Assembly (NCBI GenBank): GCA_034401135.1
Contig: JAWZSP010000008.1
Span: 3,038,001 to 3,102,000, forward strand
From: Volutella citrinella
Taxonomy: Eukaryota > Ascomycota > Sordariomycetes > Hypocreales > Nectriaceae
Length of the DNA: 64,000 nt
Direction of reading: 5' to 3'
Every line of letters begins with the position of its first letter. Position 1 is the first letter of the stretch. The notes under the pieces are model-generated. The model was given only the letters and a program-made list of their open reading frames with translations, ran no database searches and was not told the DNA's origin. This document shows positions 55,752 to 64,000 of the stretch, one piece after another. The translations under genes and the position numbers were made by a program.

Positions 55752-57743
55752 TCAAGCCGAAACCTGGCAAACCTCGCAGCCGCATCGTATTCCCTGGTTG
55801 CGCAGAAAGGCCTTGCCAAAGTTGATTGTGATTTGCTCGCCGTGTCTTATATCCCTCGTCGCCTCAACAATCATGACCCATGCTCCAGACACTCTACGCG
55901 GAATCATCCTGGCCGAAGACCGGCATGAGTGGTTCATATTCCGGAATGTACTGGCAGCGCCTCCAACATCGATTTGGCAGATGATGGGCTCGCCGTCAAG
56001 GTCGAAGCGCCGCATCTCCACGATCCACAAGCTGTTGGGTGGGTGCGAGCCTACTGGCAACAGGCGTCCTGTGAGTTGCCCGACGATGGCGCCTTTGCGG
56101 TAGGCGATATCGCCCTCTTCAGCGGCCACGGCTTGCAGCCCGATGCCCTGCTTACCAAAGACCTTGATCCGTGGCTTGCGCGCAGAGAGAACCTTGGTCT
56201 CGTGACAAGAGCAGGCCTTGGCGTCCTCGCAGAGATCGCATTGCTTGTGGGCTAAAGGGATAGCCAGGGGGTGCGCAGGCCAAGACCAAGCATCCGGCCA
56301 GCTGGGAGGCTTGGGACTGTCTTTGAAGTCGCTTTCATTGTACAGGCAGTCATCGCAGCTGGCATGGGGCTGCAGGAGGGAGATAATATCGGATTCGGGG
56401 AGGTTGCCCTCCCACTTGTAAAGATCGGGATGGTTCTTCTCCCACTTGAACTCGGCATCGTCGATGATGCCCAGAACCATATGCTGGAACGCCTCTGCCA
56501 CTTCGAAGAGTCTGGTGACAAACGGACTGGCCATTAGGTGCGCAAAGATTTCCACCTCGTCTCCTTTCATATTGACAAAGTCGTTTGCCGACACGCCGTA
56601 CGGCGGCTCTGCCTTGATGGGGATCAAACTCAGAAGCCCCGGGAACTGACCGCAGACGGCCCGCCACGAACGCCCCTGGCGGAGATACTGGAAGAATCTC
56701 GGCCTCTCCGCGTCTGCCCACCCAAACTTGTTCATGGCTGCTTTGACCTGTGCACCGTCGGCGCGCAGTCGCCCCGCCTTGGTCTCGTCGACGGCTTGGG
56801 CGACTTGGAACTGGACCAGCCGAGTCAAGAAAGTGCCAACTGCCGTGCGGCCCGTCAAGATTTGAAGGCGCTTCGTGAGCTCCAGGGCTTTTTCAAGGCC
56901 GGAGCCGCCGACTTGCAAGAGACTCATTTCCGTCTGGCGCGAGCGTCTGGTACGGATCAGAGAGCATAGCTGCCGAATGGCTGGACCGCCCTGAACAGCA
57001 GCGACTCGGCGGAGCATCAGCGCCGTAGGGGGGTCGACGATTGAGAAAATGGGAATGCGAGAGAGCTTGTCGAGGTTCTTGATCCTGTATATGAGCCTTG
57101 CTAGATCTGGCGGCATCTTAGTCGGCCCAGCGTTTTCGGGCGCCGTGTGGCCATGGCCGGCCGCGGGTGGATTCTCCGGACGGGTTCGCTTGGCCTTGTG
57201 CCTGAGCTCGACTTCGGTATCGCCAATGGGTTTGCCGACAGGGGATCGCAGCCGCTTCCTCGGCAGAGGGGCACTCGCTGATACGGGCGTACCATTAACA
57301 CTAACGGCAGTATCGCCTATAGGCGACAGAGGCGTTTGTGGTGGTGTCGGCTCGGCGATGCCCCTTCTCGATTCCACAAGAGGTTCGGCCGCTCCCGAAG
57401 ATGCAGACTCGCAAGACGGACGAGTAGGTCCTGGTAATGGAGGAATCAAATGAGTTGGCGGAGGGGACCTGGGAGGAGCCTCGTCAGAATTCCCATGCCA
57501 AAAGGCGAGCGTGGTGTTGGCATCCAGTAGAAGCCTCTCGGACAGATGGAGCGTGTCGCGCGCGACACTCGACAAGACGCGCAATGATGCCGTTACTTCA
57601 CTCTGGGCTGGAGTCGCAGTTGGTGTCGATGCGGATGTCGGCGCAGGAGTTGCACTCAGCAGCGTCGGCCGCAGAGCCGAGAGCGACTCGACCAAGTGCC
57701 TGGCGCGGGCAATTATGGCATCGATGTGCTCGAGATTGTCAGC
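55752..57743 (-). CDS. SET-domain protein, putative lysine methyltransferase
   Basis: A single exon, 663 residues from ATG 57743 (MADNLEHIDAIIARAR); the frame is open further upstream to 57863. There is a long disordered Pro/Ser/Thr-rich N-terminal third, then a helical middle part. The C-terminal SET domain starts near IKVFGKQGIGLQAVAAEEGD and contains the knot motif RNMNHSCRS, GEQITINFG in the place of the usual ELTxDY, and a post-SET cysteine cluster CGCEVC. A further cysteine group (CDDCLYN, CDLCEDAKACSC) precedes SET. It is probably a protein or histone lysine methyltransferase; the target is unknown. The Tyr-to-Phe change in the last SET motif could alter product specificity. It is not obviously part of the metabolic cluster. 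Confidence 0.85.
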   Translation of the reverse strand, partial: ADNLEHIDAIIARARHLVESLSALRPTLLSATPAPTSASTPTATPAQSEVTASLRVLSSVARDTLHLSERLLLDANTTLAFWHGNSDEAPPRSPPPTHLIPPLPGPTRPSCESASSGAAEPLVESRRGIAEPTPPQTPLSPIGDTAVSVNGTPVSASAPLPRKRLRSPVGKPIGDTEVELRHKAKRTRPENPPAAGHGHTAPENAGPTKMPPDLARLIYRIKNLDKLSRIPIFSIVDPPTALMLRRVAAVQGGPAIRQLCSLIRTRRSRQTEMSLLQVGGSGLEKALELTKRLQILTGRTAVGTFLTRLVQFQVAQAVDETKAGRLRADGAQVKAAMNKFGWADAERPRFFQYLRQGRSWRAVCGQFPGLLSLIPIKAEPPYGVSANDFVNMKGDEVEIFAHLMASPFVTRLFEVAEAFQHMVLGIIDDAEFKWEKNHPDLYKWEGNLPESDIISLLQPHASCDDCLYNESDFKDSPKPPSWPDAWSWPAHPLAIPLAHKQCDLCEDAKACSCHETKVLSARKPRIKVFGKQGIGLQAVAAEEGDIAYRKGAIVGQLTGRLLPVGSHPPNSLWIVEMRRFDLDGEPIICQIDVGGAASTFRNMNHSCRSSARMIPRRVSGAWVMIVEATRDIRHGEQITINFGKAFLRNQGIRCGCEVCQVSA

Positions 57744-58136
57744 CATTTTCCTTGCCCAGTGTTTTTGGGAGAAGGAATGAGTCGCGGGAAACGCAAACTT
57801 GCCTTGGACCCGCCTTAGAGGATGAATTGCGCCATCGCCGGAGACCGTGACTAAGCGCTGCACTAACTGCTAACAGCTAATTAGGTGGATGTGCTTTTCC
57901 CACGGGGTTCGTCTTGACTTCTACCATCCATGGCTGGCGGGGGCGTTGTTGTGCCGCCTGTCGATTATACTAAAAAGGCAGCAAGATGGTCAAGTATGCA
58001 CGTTGAAGCAGCGAAGCCATGCACATCAATATTAAGTTCTATTGAAGAACTTCCTGGGCCAAATTTCTATACTATATCTATGAAAAGCTAGCAGCCATTC
58101 TTACACCACCGCCGGCTCTCTACTGCGAAGCCCAAA
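57744..58136. other. Intergenic
   Basis: 393 bp between the SET gene start and the stop of the NmrA-like gene, both on the minus strand. No feature seen. Confidence 0.5.
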
Positions 58137-59057
58137 TTAGACCTGGGGGTTTTGACGAAGGAACTCTTCCATCGACGTAGTCTTGACGTTCAATTTGTGG
58201 TTGTCGAGGTGCTTGAGTGAGTAAGTTCCATCCAGCTGGAAGAGCTGGTAGAACAAGCCAATGAAGCTGTAGTAGTCTCTATAAGGCTTCTGATCGCGCA
58301 GAGCGTAGGCGAGCTTCCTCAGATCTTCCAGCGAGCCTCGTTGTTTGAAAGCAACGTCGATGCCCCTGACCTCCTTGTAGATCCTGGCGAGCTCCCTAGG
58401 AGAGTAAGCGCCGGAATGCAATTCCCAAAAGCCTCCTTCAGGGGCATCATCGCGCTGGATAACCTCGACCGAGAACTCTGCTGCGTCCTTCTCGGTTGTC
58501 AAGTCCCACGTCTCATCACCCGTCCCCCAAATGTCGACTGTCTTGTTTTCCGGGTCCCATGGCCCGTTGTAAGCCGGTGAGAAGTTTCCGTGGCCGGGAA
58601 GCGAAAAGTAAACCTCGGTCAGACCACCGGTCAGAATCCAGGTGGGCTTGATGGTTGAGGTCAACTTGGCCTGTTGATAGAACGCGATGCAGGCGTCATA
58701 GCTCTGGTGCATGCCAAGTTTGAGCTCTCTCCAGTCACAGTTCCAGCTGGCGGCGAGGAAACGGGTGATTCCGGCACGCTCAGCAGCACGCAGCAGAATC
58801 AGCTGTGCATCCAAGTGCATTACAGGGGTTCCTGCATACGCGCAGATGACGGCATCAGCGCCGGCACAGGCTCGATCCAGAGCCTCGACATCCCAGTAGT
58901 TCTGAATCTCGACAAAACTTTCTAGCTTGGACCGCTGCTCCTCGGTGAGCTTGGATGGAGATCGACCAAGGCCACGGACAGTGTGTCCACGGGAGACGAG
59001 ACTTTCAATCAGGTGCAACCCGAGGTTGCCAGTGACTCCGGGGATGAGGACAAGCAT
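58137..59057 (-). CDS. NmrA-like / isoflavone-reductase-type NAD(P)-binding protein
   Basis: A single exon, 306 residues from ATG 59057 (MLVLIPGVTGNLGLHLIESL). The 47-residue in-frame extension upstream is not hydrophobic or conserved-looking. The atypical-SDR glycine motif GVTGNLG is at the N-terminus, followed by VRGLGRSPSKL, which places an Arg to bind the NADP phosphate. AASWNCDWRELKLGMHQSYD and TWILTGGLTEVYF fit the substrate region of the PCBER/NmrA-like family. It could be an NADPH-dependent reductase of a phenylpropanoid-like substrate or a redox-sensing regulator; these cannot be separated by sequence reading. Confidence 0.87.
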   Translation of the reverse strand: MLVLIPGVTGNLGLHLIESLVSRGHTVRGLGRSPSKLTEEQRSKLESFVEIQNYWDVEALDRACAGADAVICAYAGTPVMHLDAQLILLRAAERAGITRFLAASWNCDWRELKLGMHQSYDACIAFYQQAKLTSTIKPTWILTGGLTEVYFSLPGHGNFSPAYNGPWDPENKTVDIWGTGDETWDLTTEKDAAEFSVEVIQRDDAPEGGFWELHSGAYSPRELARIYKEVRGIDVAFKQRGSLEDLRKLAYALRDQKPYRDYYSFIGLFYQLFQLDGTYSLKHLDNHKLNVKTTSMEEFLRQNPQV

Positions 59058-60217
59058 CTTGGCTGCTGATTGAGTGGTATGTAAGGTGTTGGATTGAAAT
59101 GTGACGTAAGGGGCGAGAATCTTGGGATTTTGGTTGCAAGAAGGCTTGTGATATGTCAATACTCTGAACCAAGCTCCTCTTATAAAGTAATTCTTCATCT
59201 CCCCTTTTACAAGAGATTTTTCATCGCCGGTCCAATTATGGATTACTAACTAATAGGCCATATTGCCGCATGTTTTGTGGGTTATCTTGCCCCATGAACG
59301 GACAGACACAAAACATGAGTCGCTATCCCCGGTTTACAGCCTAGCACTCTAGACAAACGTACGTCGATCATGCACGTGTGGGTCCAGCGTTGCAGGATCT
59401 CCTCCTCCTCATGCTAACAGCTCGATTACTCAGGTAACTCGAAAAAAGGCGCATGGAGTTGCTTGATAATCCTGAACTGTTGGCAGCACCGTGGCCGGCT
59501 TGCAAGGCATTGTTGGGTCCTAAGACGTCGCTCCCTTCTGATTCCTCATACTTGTGGGCGGGCGCATTAGATGCCGAGACGGACTAGTCCAAAGGGACCC
59601 TAGCTACACCGGAATACTTGATGGTACAGGTAGGTAGGATTGGCGTCTACGGCAAACTACCGCCGAGGAAATCCGGGGAAGACCGAGTCTCGCACTTCAG
59701 AGTGTGCCGAACCCCGCAGATTGAGGTGCTACTTGGCTGTAGTGGCACCCAGACCTGTCTACTCCAAATTTGTTGGATGCGGTGAGGGTGAGAGCACTTT
59801 GGACACACCTCGGACTCTTCGGACATTTCGGACAATAAAGGTCCGGGCCGTCGCTTCAGCCTCGTTTCAACAAACACTCAAGACAGTTGTGGTCTGACGA
59901 CTTGCTTCGCTTGGCAGCTGAACTGTCCACGTATGGCATGTAGCTAGCTGTTTCTACAGGCATCACGCATTGCCTGTCAGGTTCGCTAACCCCCTGCAAT
60001 GGACCTAGGCATATATCACTCGTAAGTCACGCGGAGGAGTGTCACCTTACAATGCATAGCGTCTTCATTATTTACGTGGTTTCTACCGAGGAGACAGCCC
60101 TAGTGGCGTCACGGGCGTTGGTCAAGAGATTCTTCACGCATGCACAATTCATACCAGAAGAGGATGTGGTCACACTTTGTATTATTTGACTATCTACTCG
60201 GTCAAGTTCCAGTGACG
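59058..60217. other. Intergenic region
   Basis: 1.16 kb without a gene. Overlapping open frames near 59640-59900 lack any domain. Confidence 0.5.
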
Positions 60218-61207
60218 TCAGGTGTTGGTTGGTACACCCTCAGGGTACCGCTCGCCCTTGACCTGGAATTTAGCCAGGGTGGCATCAATCTCGGCCATCT
60301 CTTCATCAGTCAGTTCGACCACGACCGAGTTCTCCTTCACACGCTCAGCCGTCGTAGCTCCCGGGATAGGGATGATAGTGGGCATGCCAGGGCGGCGCTG
60401 TAGGCTCGTGAGCCAGCCGAGGGCCAGCTGTGCTGACGTGCAGCCCCTCCGCTCGGCCATTGCCTGGATTTGATCGGCAAGTTGCAAGTTGATCTCAAAG
60501 TTTCCAGGCTGGAAGCGAGGCATGTGTCGGCGGAAGTCACCCTCCGGGAAGTCGTCAATGGACTGGATCTGGCCCATGAGGATGCCCCTCCCCAGCGGCG
60601 AATAGGCAACAAGAGGGATGTTATGACGAGCACAAGCCTCCGCGATTCCGTTCTCTAAGGGGTCGGTTGAAAAGAGGGAGAGCTCGACTTCAACGGCCAC
60701 AATATTTGTAAGGGCGGCTGCCTCGTCAATGGTCGCGGCCGACACCTCGGAGAGCGAGATGCCACCCACTTTGCCCGTCTTGACATACTCACGGTCGATG
60801 ACACCAAACGTCGTCTCGAGGGGAACGTTGGGGTCTCGGCGAGCGCTCTCAAAGATATCGATGTACTGCCTACGTGGGCCGAGCTGAGAGAGAATGAAGT
60901 CGATGGAGCGGCGGATGTTCTCAGGGGAGCCATCTGGTCGCAGGTTCGGAAGTAAACCCCCCTTGATGCAGATAACAAACTTGTCGGCGTCATCTGGGTA
61001 CTTTTCAAGGTAGGCTCGAATCAAGGTCAAAGAGTTGACCTCGGGAGTGCCGTAAAACTCGCCGCCATTCCAGTAATTCATGTTATTGGAAAGCGCCGCG
61101 CGCATGGTGGCAAAGGATTGCTCATGGCTGACAGGCTGTGCACGCCAGGTGAACCCCATGAGACCGAAACCAAGGGGGCCAACCTCCTTTCCAGCGAGTT
61201 GGGGCAT
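60218..61207 (-). CDS. Aldo-keto reductase, pyridoxal-reductase-like (AKR8)
   Basis: A single exon, 329 residues. A TIM-barrel AKR with GPLGFGLMGFTWR at the N-terminus, NYWNGGEFYG at the usual catalytic Asp/Tyr region, KFVICIKGG with the catalytic Lys, LVAYSPLGRGILMG, and the NADPH-binding IPIPGATTAERVKEN. The Asp of the standard tetrad is replaced by Asn (WNGGEFYG), as in the yeast pyridoxal reductase group AKR8. It would reduce an aldehyde such as pyridoxal, or a related carbonyl, with NADPH in the cytosol. Placement beside other reductases may be coincidental. Confidence 0.9.
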   Translation of the reverse strand: MPQLAGKEVGPLGFGLMGFTWRAQPVSHEQSFATMRAALSNNMNYWNGGEFYGTPEVNSLTLIRAYLEKYPDDADKFVICIKGGLLPNLRPDGSPENIRRSIDFILSQLGPRRQYIDIFESARRDPNVPLETTFGVIDREYVKTGKVGGISLSEVSAATIDEAAALTNIVAVEVELSLFSTDPLENGIAEACARHNIPLVAYSPLGRGILMGQIQSIDDFPEGDFRRHMPRFQPGNFEINLQLADQIQAMAERRGCTSAQLALGWLTSLQRRPGMPTIIPIPGATTAERVKENSVVVELTDEEMAEIDATLAKFQVKGERYPEGVPTNT

Positions 61208-61815
61208 CTTGTAGGGGTTAACTGTTGTGGCTGAGTTTGTTAGTACGATTAATCGTCCTTAAAGATAGATGAGATGATCCAAATAGCGTCGACTGCTATA
61301 TATTTACAACTAGACCGATACCTCGTCTTCGAATACATTTTTCGCATAGCAACGAACACGGAGTTCAACGACCACTCGGAGGCGAGGGTAACGCTATTGA
61401 AAGGCCAGGGTCTTCGGTCTATCCTTCCAGTCCGAGACCCGTAGTGGCGCTCCTATCTCCGAGTAGCGAAAATTCGTAAGGGGCAACTCCAGTGTTATAT
61501 TACTAATAGCAGAGTCATGACGATCGCCTGTTTCCCACTTTGCACGTCATTTCCATCCAGACGTCGCCTGATGGACTAAGTCCGTTCCGCCCAGCCGATG
61601 CCATCGTCTAGGGCTGCAGCTATCAGTGCTACTACGCAAATCGTTCAAGCCAAACAACAGCACAAATATTCTACTTCGTTCTGCAGCCTTGATCATCGCA
61701 ATCGCAATATACTTCCGGTCCATGTTAAATGTCTGGCTGGAAACCCTTTCTTCGGACAACGTGCCAGAGACCTTCATCCTTCATGTTGGTCCCTATTTTC
61801 GCCGGCATCCCCGCC
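61208..61815. other. Shared spacer between AKR and questin-oxidase-like gene
   Basis: About 600 bp between divergent starts; no gene or array recognised. Confidence 0.5.
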
Positions 61816-63140
61816 ATGGCATCGTTCCGCTCCTTCTCCCAAACCATTGACATTCCCCCAGTAGACGTTCACGATGTTGAAACCGCACAAGGGCGGCGAG
61901 CATCATGTCTCAAGCACTTGATACAAAAAAACCACGCAAATTACTCCGTTCTATACCATCACCTGCAGTTCGACAACCATACCCCGCACATCCTCTCCTC
62001 GGCGTACATGCTCGGCGCAACCGAACACCAATTACGACACATTTACGAAGTCGAGTCAAGGGGAATGGCCCCCTGGCGAGATGCTCCAGCCCAGGTCACT
62101 GAACGTAACTGGCGGGACCTGCTTGGACAAAAGCAGTACCAGCGAGGGTATCTAGACTACTTCGAAGCTACGCTGGCTTCAAAGTTCTCGCACGACTGGA
62201 ATAAGACGGTTGAACATTTCATACTTGAGGGAGAAAAACCCTTGATCAGCAGCGCCATTGGTGGTCGTACGTGCCCATAAGCCGTGGGCGCGGTTGATTC
62301 ATTTCAAGCATCATGAATTGCTAATATCTCTAGTCGGACACCCACTCATCCACTTGGGATATGCCTACGAGATGAACTCCAAGGATATCGCCATGGAAGC
62401 CCTTACCCTTACGGCCGTGCAGTACAACTACCTCCACAAATATATCGACGACAAGAAGTATACAGTACCCTCGGAATGGCAGTCAGACTCCCCGCTGGAG
62501 ATTCTCAACCGGGTCGCGCAGGACAAGCGCTTCGACACACTATTCCAGCGGCCAGCGATATCCAATATCGATAGGCTGTTCGAGGCGCACGAAGAACTGG
62601 TACTTGAGTACTGGAACGCGTGGGACCTCAGAGACCCCGTCGAGCAATTCGAGAAGTCCCAGGAGGCCGCTGTCGCCCTACTAACGGCCACGGTTAAGCC
62701 TGGCAGCCATGCATACAGCTTTTTTATCGTCCACCTCCTTACGACGAGCCATACTGTCAGAATCCTACTACCCAGTATCCCGTCCAAGTTCCATATTCCC
62801 CTAGTTAGGGGCTGGTGGCTTCTGACCTTGGCTGGGTATATTGCGCACCTCCGGCCTGCCATTAATCCAGACAATGTCGAGAAGGATGTGAAGGGACGTG
62901 ATTGGAGATGGGTCGAGGAGCGCGCGCTGAATTCGGCGTATGCCACGGATGCTCACTATGTAAAAGGTGCGTGTGCTGCTACTGCTGCTTGTTGTGTAGA
63001 CAGGAACTTCCAATGCTGACAGGACCACAGCTATTCGGGCGATGAAGGAGGCTGCTAAGACTTGGGGCGATTCCCACGGGCAGTATCTCGCCTCCGCCGT
63101 GTCGTTTGCTGGCAACTTCCGCGGGTGGAGGTTCAGCTAG
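61816..63140 (+). CDS. Questin-oxidase-like protein (DUF4243)
   Basis: Three exons (61816-62266, 62334-62966, 63031-63140) give 397 residues. The start was set at MASFRSFSQTIDIPPVDVHD; an upstream in-frame ATG at 61729 is possible. Family features are NHANYSVLYHHLQFDNHTPH, HILSSAYMLGAT, GHPLIHLGYAYEMNSKDIA, and a His-rich centre including HLLTTSHTVR. Members include GedK, the questin oxidase that opens an anthraquinone ring by a Baeyer-Villiger-type reaction, and related cluster enzymes. Here the substrate is unknown. It is divergent from the AKR and followed by a flavin monooxygenase on the same strand, suggesting a small separate oxidative gene group at the right end. Confidence 0.88.
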
Positions 63141-63537
63141 GCCGTTGACTTAAGAACGAGCCGTGCTCTTATGTATTAATGTTGGGTAGTGCGACCTGAG
63201 AAAAATGATGCACAATATGCTCTTGATGAGACCCGGAAATATGCCAACATGCATTGCCTGTCGATGTTGCGCTGAATTGCAACTGCGGATCTGCTTTTTG
63301 GCCTGCTGACGCTCTGTCATCCAATACTTTGGAGTCTCAAACCCCACCTCGGCCGCATTGCGTGATGGATGATTGATGCTCGATTGTAGCCGAGGCTCCC
63401 TGGCCTCCACAAGCGTCATCATCTGCATGGATTACGCGATTAGAACCCCTCCATCAACCACCCAGAACTAGAGGAGGTTCCAGCTCAATCACCACTCTTC
63501 CAGGGCAGCTATTATAAAGCTCCCAACATCTTGCGCA
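63141..63537. other. Intergenic
   Basis: About 400 bp between two plus-strand genes; no feature seen beyond a presumed promoter. Confidence 0.5.
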
Positions 63538-64000
63538 ATGGCTACTTCAGTTCGACAAGGCGGTCCGGTCCTCAAGGGCCCATTCGATTTCCCTGATAGT
63601 CCACTCAGCCGTGCTGCCAGGCAACCTCTCATGCTCGGGGTATTTCTCAACCTGCAAGACATCAAGATTTCGACCCATCCAACTTCAAATTCATGGGACT
63701 TCGATTACAACCTCGAGGTGGTGCAGAAAGCCGAGGCACTTGGGTTCGACTTCGCCTTTAGTAGGACGCAGTGGTTGCCCAAAGGCGGCTACGACGGGGA
63801 GGCGTCGCTCGATGCCTTTGTCGCCCTTGGCGCCATGGCGGCTGCCACCAAGAGCATCCTGTTGATCTCAACCATGCATGTTCTGTACGGCCCGTTGCAC
63901 CCATTGCACATTGCAAAGTACGGAGCGACACTGGACCACATCGCCAAGGGACGATGGGGCATCAACGTCGTCACGGGCCATCGCGCCATTGAGCATGAAA
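63538..64000 (+). CDS. Luciferase-like FMN monooxygenase, partial (right edge)
   Basis: An uninterrupted frame from ATG 63538 (MATSVRQGGPVLKG) to the window edge, 154 codons seen. The pattern fits the bacterial-luciferase-like, FMNH2-dependent monooxygenases of the SfnG/alkanesulfonate type: GVFLNLQDIKIS, AEALGFDFAFSRTQWLP, FVALGAMAAATKSILL, and KYGATLDHIAKGRWGINVVTG, which is the loop around the flavin phosphate. Such enzymes cleave C-S bonds or oxidise small ketones with reduced FMN from a partner reductase. More than half of the gene lies outside the window. Confidence 0.85.
   Translation, partial: MATSVRQGGPVLKGPFDFPDSPLSRAARQPLMLGVFLNLQDIKISTHPTSNSWDFDYNLEVVQKAEALGFDFAFSRTQWLPKGGYDGEASLDAFVALGAMAAATKSILLISTMHVLYGPLHPLHIAKYGATLDHIAKGRWGINVVTGHRAIEHE

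Noticed and set aside
1..64000. CRISPR arrays, rRNA genes or prokaryotic operon features
   Set aside because: None seen; the gene structure is eukaryotic with many short spliceosomal introns.

Overview
The window reads as nuclear DNA of a filamentous ascomycete (Pezizomycotina). The reasons are introns of about 44-77 bp with GTAAGT-like donors and CTAAC-like branch sites, several Zn(II)2Cys6 regulators, a CFEM/PTH11-type receptor, an UNC93-like transporter and fungal P450s. Genus cannot be told from the sequence. Splice junctions were placed by eye, and most reconstructed coding lengths divide exactly by three.

Layout. 1.4-9.8 kb: a CTF1-like Zn2Cys6 regulator, a PTH11-type receptor and a second Zn2Cys6 regulator. 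10.4-12.5 kb: two tail-to-tail SDR genes with identical intron positions. 13.5-25.2 kb: a C2H2 regulator, an AscI-family-like membrane protein divergent from a Baeyer-Villiger monooxygenase (BVMO), an orphan protein, a third SDR, a DUF3237-like protein, a SnoaL-like protein and a VOC (extradiol-type) dioxygenase. 25.5-40.3 kb: a second CTF1-like regulator, a PheA/TfdB-type FAD aromatic hydroxylase, complete mitochondrial-type E1-beta, E1-alpha and E2 subunits of a branched-chain 2-oxoacid dehydrogenase, and a P450. 41-46.3 kb: an SRPK-like kinase, a small orphan gene and a second P450. 48-52 kb: a decayed SDR, a SRPBCC-fold gene with a frame break, and a gene-poor AT-rich stretch. 52-64 kb: a 2-oxoglutarate/Fe oxygenase, an UNC93-like transporter, a SET-domain protein, a NmrA-like reductase, an aldo-keto reductase, a questin-oxidase-like gene and a flavin monooxygenase cut by the window edge.

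Main result. No PKS, NRPS, DMATS prenyltransferase or soluble terpene synthase was recognised, so this is a large oxidoreductase cluster without a classical core enzyme. Two promoter motif families tie genes together. Arrays of CCG at 6-bp spacing ((CCGARS)n) precede the C2H2 gene, the AscI-like/BVMO pair, the DUF3237 gene, the SnoaL/VOC pair, the Zn2Cys6 regulator, the hydroxylase/E1-beta pair and the first P450. Inverted TACCCCA/TGGGGTA pairs precede the SDRs and the AscI-like/BVMO pair. I infer one co-regulated pathway from about 10 to 40 kb in which aromatic hydroxylation, ring cleavage and Baeyer-Villiger steps yield a 2-oxo acid that a dedicated dehydrogenase turns into an acyl-CoA. A cluster-dedicated BCKDH-type complex under these shared motifs is the candidate undescribed system.
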